From: Gonocerus acuteangulatus
Taxonomy: Eukaryota; Arthropoda; Insecta; Hemiptera; Coreidae
DNA length: 64,000 nt
NCBI GenBank assembly: GCA_946811695.1
Contig: OX328125.1
Coordinates: forward strand, 111,623,467 to 111,687,466
Direction: 5' to 3'
Position 1 is the stretch's first letter, and each line of letters begins with the position of its first letter. Shown here piece after piece: positions 10,761 through 20,202 of this stretch. The position numbers and the translations under genes were made by a program. The notes beneath the pieces were generated by a model. The model made no database searches and had not been told where the DNA came from. It worked only from the letters and a program-made list of their open reading frames with translations.

Positions 10761-10819
10761 TAGTAGGCATGAGGTCATTAAAGCAGATTTCCCTTTTTTT
10801 ATACTACTTTATTTATTGG

Positions 10820-10864
10820 GCCCGACATGTTTCGTGCGTCCTTTCTTCGGACCTCTTCAGGGGC
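10820..10864 (-). ncRNA. Hammerhead-like motif at PLE end
   Basis: Minus strand: GCCC, CTGAAGA core, stem II GTCC...GGAC (with extra bases GCAC before the next core), GAAACATGTC, then GGGC. GCCC and GGGC pair as stem I; ACATGT is self-complementary and could form stem III only between two molecules or adjacent copies. The insertion after stem II probably weakens it. Confidence 0.55.
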
Positions 10865-11206
10865 ACTTCTACAACAAAATATCATTTTTTTGAACATCAC
10901 AGAAACCTTTTTTTATTATATTAAAACTATCAACGTTCCACAAAATGCATTAAAAAATTATCATGCTCCCTTAAATATTACCCCTACCCTAAATATTGAA
11001 ATAATTATAACTAAATTACATATTTTTTATAAAAAGTGTTAAGTCCTACCTTGCAAGGAAGTCCTCTCGTTCCCAAGTACTCCCTCTGGAGTCCGGCTTA
11101 TTACTAAACCTGTAAGTGGATTGCCAAAATGGCCCTGTCGTTATCTGTCCTTAGTTGTTTTCCTAGTTAAGTCTACTCGTCAAATATTTTTTAAAATTTT
11201 TGGGTA

Positions 11207-11497
11207 TTAATCTATCATACCATGGAAAATTTGGTGTACATTTTTCAGATCAGTTCTTTTGTTCACTGCTATTTTCGAATTTTTTAAAATATAAATATTT
11301 TCTTTTATTTTTATTTTTAGGGCATTTCTTTCTTTATTTAATATTTTGAATTCTTTAAAATTGAAACCGTGTTTTTTTGTTATTGCATGATCCGTCAATG
11401 CTGTACCGTTTTCTTGTGTGTCAATGCTCATTACGTTTTGTATAATTATTTTACCTAATAATTGCGCAGATTCCCCAATATAACAGATTGCAGACAC
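11207..11497 (-). pseudogene. PLE GIY-YIG endonuclease fragment
   Basis: The minus strand reads SAICYIGESAQLLGKII, containing the YIG half of a GIY-YIG domain. It continues with TALTDHAITKKHGFNFKEFK and ILNKERNALKIKIKENIYIL, which follow the order of the C-terminal endonuclease of Penelope-like elements (His-rich helix, then the KILxKERN block). The GIY strand and the whole RT are missing; the reading is cut abruptly at 11497, where the flanking repeat begins. It differs from the PLE at 17.6-20.2 kb, so at least two PLE families are present. Non-functional. Confidence 0.75.
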
Positions 11498-11717
11498 TTA
11501 CCTAGACTAAAAATAAATGCATATTTTGCAGATACCTAATATCAACACCACGATACACCCAAACTGGAAGCAAATCCCGCATCACTCATTCTTATAGCCT
11601 CTGAGATTCTATTTATCCTTGTCTAACAATATTGAGGTAAATCGTCAGCAGTTCAAGTTTGAGCAGTTTGATTGGGGAAAAAATCACCCGTTTTTATACA
11701 GTAACTTTTGTGTTACT

Positions 11718-11720
<3 letters not shown>
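11498..11720 (+). repeat. Direct repeat unit B
   Basis: Second copy of the unit at 10410-10680, including the shared GTCTAACAATATTGAGGTAA and GTTCAAGTTTGAGCAGTTTG blocks, ending in its own (TA)n tract. Confidence 0.8.
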
Positions 11721-11767
<47 letters not shown>

Positions 11768-11770
<3 letters not shown>

Positions 11771-12319
11771 AAGTTGGATTGCTTCCAACTTGAGATAGCT
11801 ACATAATAATAGGGTAAGAATTGTTTCATCTCCCGCCGACAGTGCAATGCCTGTCTCCTTCCCTTACCTCTTCCTGTCCCTGTGTCCTTTAATCAGTAGA
11901 CGTTTGACTCCTCACCTAGATGGATCTATATTATCAGATTCCTACTCCAATGATCATGTAATTTTGATTTGTAAGATTCGTACTCGGGATAAGAATCACA
12001 ATGATTGCATCTGTAAAGAAGATTTATTTTTATAAAGGATATAAGATGATTACAGAATAATGACAATACTATGGTATGTACAAGAGCAATAACAATAACT
12101 GAACATACCTGTAAAGAAGAAATCAAAATTACATGATCATTGGAGTAGGAATCTGATAATATAGATCCATCTAGGTGAGGAGTCAAACGTCTACTGATTA
12201 AAGGAAACAGGGACAGGAAGAGGTAAGGGAAGGAGACAGGCATTGCACTGTCGGCGGGAGATGAAACAATTCTTAAACTCTTATTATGTAGCTATCTCAA
12301 GTTGGAACCAATCCAACTT

Positions 12320-12325
<6 letters not shown>
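11768..12325. repeat. Inverted repeat, about 200-bp arms, between TA tracts
   Basis: Left arm 11768-11969 and right arm 12123-12325 are near-perfect reverse complements (for example GTAAAGTTGGATTG and CAATCCAACTTTAC at the edges, CTCCCGCCGACAGTGCAATG within). The spacer (about 150 bp) is unrelated. (TA)n tracts flank both sides, so the whole is a mirror structure. Both arms give the same short ORF on opposite strands; these are shadows of the palindrome. Confidence 0.85.
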
Positions 12326-12373
<48 letters not shown>

Positions 12374-12374
<1 letters not shown>

Positions 12375-12462
12375 CGTCTTGCCTGCACAAGATATTTTGT
12401 GTTTTTACATTTTGAATCTAGCGCGCTAGCCACTAGACCACGGAAGACCCAGCCATTATTAT
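12374..12462 (-). mobile_element. SINE head fragment, tRNA-like
   Basis: The minus strand begins GGGTCTTCCGTGGTCTAGTG and continues GCTAGCGCGCTAGATTC, matching the start of the SINE at 50449-50667. The body and tail are missing and replaced by unrelated sequence next to a TA tract. Confidence 0.6.
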
Positions 12463-12465
12463 TAT

Positions 12466-13017
12466 AGAGAAAATGACTGTCTTTGAATAAATGTATATAG
12501 TATAAGCCCAGCTACATGAAAGCAGCAACCTTAGGAAAGCATTTTGCTAGATCGCTTCACCAATAACATTCATGGACGAGACACCACACTCGTAAAGCAC
12601 GGTGTATAATAAAGCAAGATTGTCTACAGAGCCTACGGAAATATAAGATGCGGTGATAATGTGATTGCTGTGAGAGAAACGGTCTGTATCTTGGTCACAG
12701 CTGTTGGTCATGGTCTGACTACAGCGAGGAAATGGTCCTGGAAATGGGTATTACCATGGTCTGGGTTTTGGTTCAATCTCGCATCCACTTGGAGCTTCCT
12801 GCTTATAACCAAAGCAATTTGGTAAAGTAGTTGCATTCCTGAGGAAGTCGTTTCCGAAAGTCATTGTGACTGTCATGGTTGCAAGATTTTGAACAGGTTG
12901 GATTCCAAGAAGGAATACTCGAATATATATATTCGAGTAGTCCTTGACATCATTGTCGGATAAAAAATTGTAGGAATAGTATAGAAAGCTTATTAAGCGT
13001 TCAAATAGCTTTACACT
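12466..13017. other. No gene recognised; one 24-bp palindrome
   Basis: Moderate-GC sequence without a recognisable ORF or repeat. A perfect palindrome, arms TACTCGAATATA and TATATTCGAGTA, lies at 12916-12939. Confidence 0.4.
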
Positions 13018-13195
13018 TTGCAGGATTTGTCAACCATTTTCAGGATTGGTCATTCGCTTCTTATGCACTCCTACTTAATGGAGAGGAAAGAAAGGCCAAT
13101 ATCTCCAGAGTGTAATGAACAGTTGACTATAAAACACATACTGACAGACTCCAGAAAACTAGAGAACTTACTCATCCCACATCACTTACACGACT
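13018..13195 (+). pseudogene. LINE C-terminal fragment, degraded
   Basis: The reading FRIGHSLLMHSYLMERKERP then ECNEQLTIKHILTDSRK parallels the knuckle region of the LINE at 806-1510, but the first Cys and last Cys of the CCHC are lost (SPEC, TDSR). It stops at the insertion point of MITE-like sequence (GGGTGCGTTTACA). Confidence 0.7.
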
Positions 13196-13975
13196 TAGGG
13201 TGCGTTTACATCTGACACTTCTCGCAGGAAATATATGTCAGGTGTCGGATAGATATTCTCTTGAAGGCTTACATACTGACAGAAATAGCTAGACATTTAT
13301 GTCATGGATATGTATAGGACAGTTCTGGATTTGTTCTAATTTGCGATAAATTCACCAAAAGCACAAATAATCAGTGTTTACATCTGTATATGAAAATATG
13401 AAGTTTTTTGTATTTATCAAGTAGTGTAGTAGGTACCATGTGTAAACATAACTCTGGAAGCAAATTAATAATTGATCAGTTATTCATTACAAAATTAAAA
13501 GAGAACTATTCATGTTTTTATTTTATTTATGTAGGATATTTTAAGCAAATTGTTCTGGAAACCAGTCTACGCAACCCAAATTCTGAGGAAAGTGCTAAGT
13601 TATGCAGCTCCTGCGTGAAGGACTTTTTATTACCTATTTCTTCTAAATTACTTCGTTATAGCTGGTGACAAGCTCCCCCGTTATTCCCACACATCCAAGT
13701 GCTCTACACCTCCACATACTATAAAACACATACTGACAGACTCCAGGAAACTAGAGAACTTACTCATCCCACATGACTTACACGACTTAGGGTGCGTTTA
13801 CATCTGACACTTCTCGCAGGAAATATATGTCAGGTGTCGGATAGATATTCTCTTGAAGGTTTACATTCTGACAGAAATAGCTAGACATTTATGTCATGGA
13901 TATCTATAGGATGGTTTTGGATTTGTTCTAATTTGCGATAAATTCACCGAAAGCACAAATAATCAGTGTTTAACA
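13126..13975 (+). repeat. About 595-bp segmental duplication
   Basis: The block starting TATAAAACACATACTGACAG at 13126 (LINE end plus the first about 180 bp of the TIR element) recurs from 13721. The intervening 13395-13700 matches a dispersed repeat also seen at 47100-47340 (ACATAACTCTGGAAGCAAAT). This looks like a tandem duplication of a LINE/MITE junction, with the second copy retaining the intact MITE. Confidence 0.75.
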
Positions 13976-14205
13976 TCTGTTGGTATAGAAGTGTCGACAA
14001 TACAGCTAGTAGCCAAGATATTTATCTCTGAAATTAAATTCTTCTCGTAAAAATCTGTGTTTACACCTGGTGGTATAGAAGTGTCGACACTTATAGTTCG
14101 TAATAGAAATATATATCTCAGACATAAATTGCTCATGGTTTACACTAGTCGCAATTTCTGTCTGATATAAATTTCCTGCAATAACTAGCAAGTGTAAACC
14201 CACCC
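13790..14205. mobile_element. PIF/Harbinger-like MITE with TTA target duplication
   Basis: The element begins GGGTGCGTTTACA and ends TGTAAACCCACCC, flanked by TTA (13787-13789 and 14206-14208). Removing it and one TTA joins CACGACTTA to CTTACTCAAGGTAGTCC, the expected LINE continuation (compare CACGACTTACTTGCC near 1429). The 3-bp TTA duplication and G-rich TIR fit PIF/Harbinger. No transposase is present. Confidence 0.75.
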
Positions 14206-14208
14206 TTA

Positions 14209-14400
14209 CTTACTCAAGGTAGTCCATATATTAGCACAAATACTCCAACATCGTAAACGAATTAAAATAATTTCCAGAATATAACCACATATTGAAATAA
14301 CATAATAATCGCATGGTAACTCTCACAAAAAATACACATTTTTTTTTTTTTTTTTAACAAATTCCTTGTTTATAATAGCTTCCCGTCTCTTCCTTAACCA
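14209..14400 (+). mobile_element. LINE 3' remnant after MITE
   Basis: GGTAGTCCATATATTAGCAC continues the LINE coding end interrupted by the MITE; the reading then degenerates into AT-rich 3' UTR with a T-run at 14340-14355. Confidence 0.55.
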
Positions 14401-14935
14401 TAGAATCACAACATGGGGTCACCCGTGACCCCTGAGCTCTGAAAATATTTGTTATTTCCTACACATTCGACCTGTTAAACATATCCGATCCTCTACCTTC
14501 CTGATCTGCCAAGGTGATCATTATAGAGAGTCAGGCTTTTCTCATTCCTATCCCTGTGAACGTATATAATGCCTTTGGGTCACGGGCGACCCCACGTTCT
14601 GGTTTATGTAATATTTTTATTTATCGAATTTAGTACGTCTGGCGATAAATTATTTTTCACTGAAGATGAAATTCACAATGAGTTGCTTTGGAAAATTTTA
14701 GAAGAGAAAAACTGAGAGTTTGGAGACGATTTGGATAGTGAAGTCAGTGAAATTGGTGAGGTATGTGATACGAGTGAAAAAGAGGATGGCCATATATACC
14801 ATGTGGTGTTTTTGGTCGTAAAAAAGACAGGAAAGCTGTAACACATTGTGCAAAGTGTAGTAAGAGTCTATGTGCTGAACACAGGCAGTAAGAGTCTGTG
14901 TGCTGAGCACAGGCAAAGAATATTTGAAAAGTGTA
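14397..14935 (+). pseudogene. piggyBac-like internally deleted remnant
   Basis: A TTAA at 14393-14396 is followed by CCATAGAATCACAACATGGG and a 8-2-8 palindrome GGGGTCACCCGTGACCCC (14415-14432); a related GGGTCACGGGCGACCCC lies at 14577. Codons near 14657 read FFTEDEIHNELLWKILEE, an acidic start typical of piggyBac transposases. Codons near 14803-14890 read CGVFGRKKDRKAVTHCAKCS and KSLCAEHRQ-stop, resembling the Cys-rich C-terminal finger. The whole catalytic core is missing between them, and a stop follows EEKN. A 27-bp duplication follows the end. The right terminus is not identified. Confidence 0.55.
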
Positions 14936-15250
14936 TAAATGAATAACAATATTTTTATTTTTTTGATTATTATAATGTGCATACATTCAAGTCACTATAT
15001 TTTTCCCCTTTTAAATAAATTTTACATATCATAGTATTTTTTTAATCTAGCAGTCATAAAGACAAAATATTCTAGGATAAAACGTTATATTTAATGTTGA
15101 TATTCAGAGGTACATAGGCCTAGAGATCTGCTGCAGTGACCAAGTGAAGTGTTAGCAATGGCTTTCTCTTTGTTCAATGTCTGTGGCTCACCGATCTCTC
15201 TTAGACTCCAGCTACTGGTCGGAGCAGAAGGGAGCTTGTGTAGCCTACAC
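14936..15250. other. AT-rich DNA, nothing recognised
   Basis: No coding or structural signal beyond short AT-rich runs. Confidence 0.4.
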
Positions 15251-15252
15251 AA

Positions 15253-15292
<40 letters not shown>

Positions 15293-15415
15293 CACAAATT
15301 TGAAGTTCCGCTATTTTCGTTCTCTTGGGGTTCTAAACGTAAAATGTTCTAGTCAGCACTTCCGGATTGCGATATGAGGTTTCTCCCTATGGAAGGAGGG
15401 CTGGACCAAGCTAAA
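15251..15415 (+). repeat. Dispersed repeat end with (TA)n, copy 1
   Basis: The (TA)n tract is followed by ACAAATTTGAAGTTCCGCTA, CTCTTGGGGTTCTAAACG, GCACTTCCGGATTG and CTCCCTATGG. The same order occurs at 28262-28465, so this is one end of a multicopy element. Confidence 0.65.
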
Positions 15416-15977
15416 AATTAATGAAAATATAAACATTTCAAGAAAGTTGTTTTTTTTAATGCTGCAGTTTTAGCTTGGAATATCAAGTTATATCACCAGT
15501 TAAATCTAAGGTTACTAAAATAGACAGAGTTATCTGTTCAAGTCGTGTTTTCTGTTAAATAGTCATCCAGATAAACGTGAGTAATTCCATTACAGTTATT
15601 AGTAACTTTAGAATTGTTCCAGCAATGTTCCAAGTAAAATATAATATAGTTCTGGAACATAAGAGAAGTTACATTATCTATAATCTACTCCTCTACAGAG
15701 TCTTGTTTGTAAAGTCTTTGAGAAATTACAGAGTAAAATTAACTCTTTAAAAGTTTATTTCTTGTCCTTTTATGAATTAATTAAAAGTTTTTCCATCGGC
15801 TCTCTTAGAAAAAGAGCGGCTTAATTATATTTAACGACCTATTTAAATATAAAAAGGATAAAGTCCCGTGAGAGGGGCTTAAAGTCCACCCTCTATTTAA
15901 GGAAGGATCTCTCGGAGAGGAGAAATTATAGACATTTTCCTCAACGTGGCTACAAAGTACAATGGCACGCAGGAGCT
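15416..15977. other. No gene recognised
   Basis: AT-rich with short dispersed motifs only; nothing identifiable. Confidence 0.4.
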
Positions 15978-16025
15978 GTGTTAATTACTCACATTCCTCA
16001 AAATGAGACCTATACAATAAATGTA

Positions 16026-17183
16026 TATGTGAATACGAATTTATTTTTATTCACGTATATTAAATATAAAAATACAAATAAAATTGTATTCGCAAATTTT
16101 CCTGCGAATACAAATAAATTCACAGAGGTACAGATGACGACAAACTACGCCACTGCAGCATGGCTGGTGGTTCCGCGGCGGACTCGGGGTAAACTATGCC
16201 GCTGCAGCATGGCTGGTGGTTCCGCGGCGGACTCGGGTTAAACTATGCCACTGCAGCATGGCTGGTGGTTCCGCGGCGGACTCGGGTTAAACTATGCCAC
16301 TGCAGCATGGCTGGTGGTTCCGCGGCGGACTCGGGTTAAACTATGCCACTGCAGCATGGCTGGTGGTTCCGCGGCGGACTCGGGGTAAACTATGCCACTG
16401 CAGCATGGCTGGTGGTTCCGCGGCGGACTCGGGGTAAACTATGCCACTGCAGCATGGCTGGTGGTCCCGCGGCGGACTCGGGGTAAACTATGCCACTGCA
16501 GCATGGCTGGTGGTCCCGCGGCGGACTCGGGGTAAACTATGCCACTGCAGCATGGCTGGTGGTCCCGCGGCGGACTCGGGGTAAACTATGCCACTGCAGC
16601 ATGGCTGGTGGTTCCGCGGCGGACTCGGGGTAAACTATGCCACTGCAGCATGGCTGGTGGTTCCGCGGCGGACTCGGGGTAAACTATGCCACTGCAGCAT
16701 GGCTGGTGGTTCCGCGGCGGACTCGGGTAAAAAAAAATCTAGGCGCTAATTACCTAGACGTTAAGCGCCTAAAAAAATAAATAAAATAAAAAAAATCACC
16801 TTCAACTTTCGTAATATCATCTTAATACGAATAAATCCATAATTTATTTGCGAATTTTATTGTGAATAAATTTTTATTCACAAATTATAATGTGAATAAA
16901 TTTGTATTCGTATATTTTGATTTGATTTTTTTTGTAAACACTTGATTTTTTGTAATTATTCACATTTTTTGTGATTATTTACAATTTTTTCTGTGAATTT
17001 ATTTGTATTCGCAGGAAAATTTGCGAATAAAATTTTATTTGTATTTTTATATTTATATACGTGAATAAATATAAATTCGTATTCACACTTATAATACGAA
17101 TTTATTTATATTCGTATTTACAAATATATGAAGTACGAATAAATTCGTATTTTTATTTATAAATAAAATTATGCCCATCTTTG
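16026..17183. mobile_element. hAT-type MITE, copy 2, left arm truncated
   Basis: The right arm (about 16800-17183) closely matches the arms of the element at 5517-6535 and ends ATGCCCATCTTTG. The left arm is only about 100 bp (16026-16127), so the terminal part is lost and no target duplication can be read. The loop carries the same SINE-derived sequence as copy 1 in the opposite orientation, but one segment is amplified into a 12-unit array. Confidence 0.85.
16138..16730. repeat. 49-bp GC-rich minisatellite, 12 units, within the MITE loop
   Basis: CTGCAGCATGGCTGGTGG recurs from 16153 to 16692 every 49 bp. Each unit continues TTCCGCGGCGGACTCGGGGT. Copy 1 of the MITE (near 5993-6070, reverse strand) has a single divergent unit, so the array expanded after the MITE copies separated. 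The SINE tail motif TAGGCGCTAATTACCTAGAC follows the last unit. Confidence 0.9.
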
Positions 17184-17269
17184 GTCACGACAGATAAGTA
17201 GTTATTTTATAAATATATAATATATCGTCAAAATTGAGACTACAGAGCCCGTCATACTATACGTAATTC

Positions 17270-17628
17270 ATTAATTTATAAGTAACCAAAGTATAATGTT
17301 TCTTGACACTGGAGCTCCGGAACAGTGTCAAGAAACAGATAACCTACAGATAACCCGTTTTTATAGGTTACCAGTAACAGGAGTTTAAACAGCACAGGTT
17401 AAAATTCGTTGTCAATAATAAATGTACGTTAAAATTCAAAAAATTATGTTTCTAAGATATCATTTGGAAACACCCATTATATTTGAGAACAGTACCAAGA
17501 AGTGTTCTGACTGGGGATGCTGATGGATGAGGAGGCTGTACAAGGGTTCGGGATATTATTACCTCGGATGGACCATCACCAGGTACAGCGTAAACTCTAT
17601 AGGGACAAAATCACAGTTTATTTCTAGT
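17270..17628 (-). mobile_element. Helitron-like repeat, part 1 (split by PLE)
   Basis: This segment is the reverse complement of about 47803-48150, sharing TTTCTTGACACTGG, CGGGATATTATTACCTCGGA and CACAGTTTATTTCTAGTAAT. The matching other half resumes at 20203. The family's 3' end at 48481-48508 has a hairpin followed by CTAG, as in Helitrons. No protein is encoded. Confidence 0.65.
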
Positions 17629-17689
17629 AATTCAAAGACTGTGATGTATGCAGCGTTATTTGTGGAGTTCTCGATTTCGTAGAAGGTAG

Positions 17690-19702
17690 AAAAATGATGT
17701 CTCTCCACTGTTTTTCAGTGCCCACAGTTTTTTTGCCTTCAGCCCTATAGAACAAGCTCTATTAGACAAAGGACTTAAATATAATCCAAAAAAATCACCC
17801 AATATACATGACCTTGAAGATCTTGCGTTAGACATAGACTGCACCCTTGATAATCTTGAAACCGAAAATCGCAACTCCCTCAAAACTATATGTTCTGTTA
17901 CCATTAAGAAAGAATTAAATAAAGCTAAAACATACATACCCACTGAACTTAATACCTTAAAATCAATATCCAGGAAAATTAAAGATCATCAACTTACTCT
18001 TACCAAAGCCGATAAAGGCAACTCTACAGTAATCCTTTACACAACTGACTACAAAAATAGTATGTACGACTTCATTAACGATAATAATCTTGAACCTATG
18101 AACAGAGACCCCACCAATAGTTATAATCTTATAGTTAGACAATTCGTTAACAATCAATGCACACTTTTTTCTAACAAAGACACATTTCACATCAAACATC
18201 CAAACCCACAACCACCCAGACTCTATGGACTTTTGAAAATACACAAACCACCACCCTTTCCTATTAGACCAGTTGTTTCCTACACAAACACATCTGTGAG
18301 TAAACTATCCCGCTCTTTGAACAATCTGTTCCAACAGAAAATTCAGTGGTCTTCTAATTACTCCATAAAAAACACCGGCGAACTCATTAATAATATAAGA
18401 GATATCAGACCTCCCAAAAATGCAATATTAGTATCATTTGATGTAAAAAACTTATTCTCTAATGTACCAACCACAGAAGTTAAGGTAATTTTAGAAAACC
18501 TTATCAACAATTCAAAAAACGGTAACCTCTTTAAATACGAACTTATAGAAGCGTTTAACATATGTATCAACCACAATTTCTTCAAATTTGATAACAAATA
18601 TTTTAAACAACATGAAGGACTCCAAATGGGCTCGAATCTCTCTCCCTTGCTAGCCGATATCTTTATGAATAACTTAGAAAATAAATATTTAAACCCAAGT
18701 TTTAACATAAATAAACATATTAAATTTTACTATAGATACGTGGACGACATAATTTGTTTATGGGAAGGTACTCGGAGACAGTTAGATATGTTTTTGAAAC
18801 ACATAAACTCATTTCACCCAAAAATCCAATTCACGATGGAAATTATGGACAATAACCGTTCTATAAATTTCCTCGACATAAACATAACCATTACCGACAG
18901 TAATAAATTCGACTTTAAAATTTACAGGAAACCCACTCACACTGATGCAATAATACACTCACTTTCTAACCACCATATCTCTCACAAATTAGCGGCATTC
19001 CACTCCATGATAGATAGATTGTTCAAAATTCCAATGTCCCTAGAAAATTATCAAAGTGAAATAAATACAATTAAACAAATTGCGTCTAACAACGGCTACT
19101 CACACAAAATTATAGACAAACTTATACGTAATAAGGAAAAATCTCTGACTCTTAAAGTTGTTTTCCCGACACTAACGCCAATAATTTCCAATACAAGGTA
19201 CATTTCGATACCATATTTAGGACCAATTTCCGAAAAATTAAAAAACATTTTGAAAGACACAGCCAAAGTTTCCTTTAAGAATACATTTAATACCAAAAAG
19301 TCATTATCACACACTAAAGATGAAATAAAAGAATTTGATAAAAGTGGAATTTACCAATTAGAATGCTCGTGCAAAAAAATTTACATTGGGAGAACATATC
19401 GCAAGTTCTCACAAAGAATAGACGAACACGTTAAAGCTATACACAACCACAACATTCACTCAAATTTTGCAGAACACATCAAAAATACAGCACACCAATT
19501 TAACACACATACGGGAATCAAAATTTTAAAAAACATAAATTATTCTAAGAAATCCAATTATCATGAAATGTTAGAAATAGAAAAGGCCATTCACCGTAAT
19601 AAAGATTTATTACTAAACGAACAAATAAACTTCCCAACATCAGACCTTAGGAAAATTTTCATATCCCAACAAAAGACACCATCCCTCGGACCCACCACCT
19701 GA
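17690..19702 (+). CDS. Penelope-like reverse transcriptase / GIY-YIG endonuclease
   Basis: The frame is open from just after a TAG at 17687 to the TGA at 19700-19702. The first ATG is at 18062 (546 codons from there), but PLE homology begins upstream (SPIEQALLDKGLKYNP near 17741; TKADKGNSTVIL near 18002), so the 5' part is probably truncated. From Met 18062, RT motif A FDVKNLFSNVP is at residue 126, motif B GLQMGSNLSP at 186, the catalytic YVDD at 226-229, INFLDINIT at 268 and YRKPTHTD at 288. The GIY-YIG nuclease follows: GIYQLECSCKKIYIGRTYRK at 429-448, with downstream SQRIDEH and a LEIEKAI helix. RT and nuclease together carry out target-primed insertion in this family. All visible catalytic residues are present and no internal stop is seen, so the copy may be recent; translation start and activity are unproven. 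Confidence 0.85.
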   Translation, partial: KNDVSPLFFSAHSFFAFSPIEQALLDKGLKYNPKKSPNIHDLEDLALDIDCTLDNLETENRNSLKTICSVTIKKELNKAKTYIPTELNTLKSISRKIKDHQLTLTKADKGNSTVILYTTDYKNSMYDFINDNNLEPMNRDPTNSYNLIVRQFVNNQCTLFSNKDTFHIKHPNPQPPRLYGLLKIHKPPPFPIRPVVSYTNTSVSKLSRSLNNLFQQKIQWSSNYSIKNTGELINNIRDIRPPKNAILVSFDVKNLFSNVPTTEVKVILENLINNSKNGNLFKYELIEAFNICINHNFFKFDNKYFKQHEGLQMGSNLSPLLADIFMNNLENKYLNPSFNINKHIKFYYRYVDDIICLWEGTRRQLDMFLKHINSFHPKIQFTMEIMDNNRSINFLDINITITDSNKFDFKIYRKPTHTDAIIHSLSNHHISHKLAAFHSMIDRLFKIPMSLENYQSEINTIKQIASNNGYSHKIIDKLIRNKEKSLTLKVVFPTLTPIISNTRYISIPYLGPISEKLKNILKDTAKVSFKNTFNTKKSLSHTKDEIKEFDKSGIYQLECSCKKIYIGRTYRKFSQRIDEHVKAIHNHNIHSNFAEHIKNTAHQFNTHTGIKILKNINYSKKSNYHEMLEIEKAIHRNKDLLLNEQINFPTSDLRKIFISQQKTPSLGPTT

Positions 19703-20098
19703 CAGACCCGTCATCCCTTACTCTGACACCTTCAGACTGACTACCCCTTCACACACATGACATCAAATAACCCGACATAATCCTTCCCCATACACTGTCT
19801 CCAACAGAAAGTTCAGTGGTCTCTGGTTCAACAACCTTGATTCTTGTGATCTCCAATATCCAACGTCAATATATATACTCTGCTCACCCGGAATAGTCTC
19901 ATTACCTCACACCTGTTCGGAGAGGCTGTTAGCAGTACTACCGGTGGAGTAATAGGTAACATTATTTGTCATAGCTTTAGTAATAAGAATACTTATAAAT
20001 ATCTCTGTAATAAATATTTGTCATAGCTTTAGTAATAAGAATACATATAAATATTTTTTTAAATTAATATATGCGTGTTTTTTGTGAAAATTGTAGAT

Positions 20099-20137
20099 GC
20101 ACTGACGATGAGAACCATGTTCTCGAAAAGCTTTTGC
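20099..20137 (+). ncRNA. Hammerhead-like motif at PLE 3' end
   Basis: GCA, CTGACGA core, stem II GAGAAC-CAT-GTTCTC, then GAAAAGCTTT and TGC. GCA pairs with TGC as stem I; AAGCTT is self-complementary as a potential intermolecular stem III. It lies 13 bp before the right 42-bp terminal repeat of the intact PLE. Confidence 0.6.
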
Positions 20138-20202
20138 TAATAAATACTTTGAAAAACAGTGGAGAGACATCATTTTTCTACCTTCTACGAATTCAAAGAC
20201 TG

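Larger units (their letters stand above)
10780..11497 (-). mobile_element. Truncated Penelope-like element (EN and 3' end)
   Basis: Minus-strand PLE remnant: the GIY-YIG nuclease remnant (11207-11497), a 3' UTR, and a terminal region with a hammerhead-like motif (10820-10864). The RT is missing. It sits between two direct copies of a 240-bp unit, either because it inserted into one of two tandem units or because the flank was duplicated with it. Confidence 0.7.
17642..20189 (+). mobile_element. Penelope-like element with 42-bp inverted ends
   Basis: A 13-bp target duplication, AATTCAAAGACTG, flanks the element at 17629-17641 and 20190-20202. Near the ends, 17676-17717 and 20150-20191 are exact 42-bp inverted repeats starting TTCGTAGAAGGTAG. 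The paralogous site at about 47803-47830 has only one copy of the target, confirming insertion. The interior holds one long RT/GIY-YIG frame, a 3' UTR with a short duplicated stretch (GTCATAGCTTTAGTAATAAG), and a hammerhead-like motif at 20099-20137. The element is 5'-shortened compared with full PLEs, since the coding frame enters without an ATG. Confidence 0.85.

Noticed and set aside
11847..12243. Two related small proteins on opposite strands
   Set aside because: They are the same sequence read from the two arms of a palindrome.
17656..17943. Minus-strand ORFs within the PLE (17656-17943, 17963-18244, 18358-18708, 19096-19314)
   Set aside because: Shadows of the forward RT/GIY-YIG reading frame.
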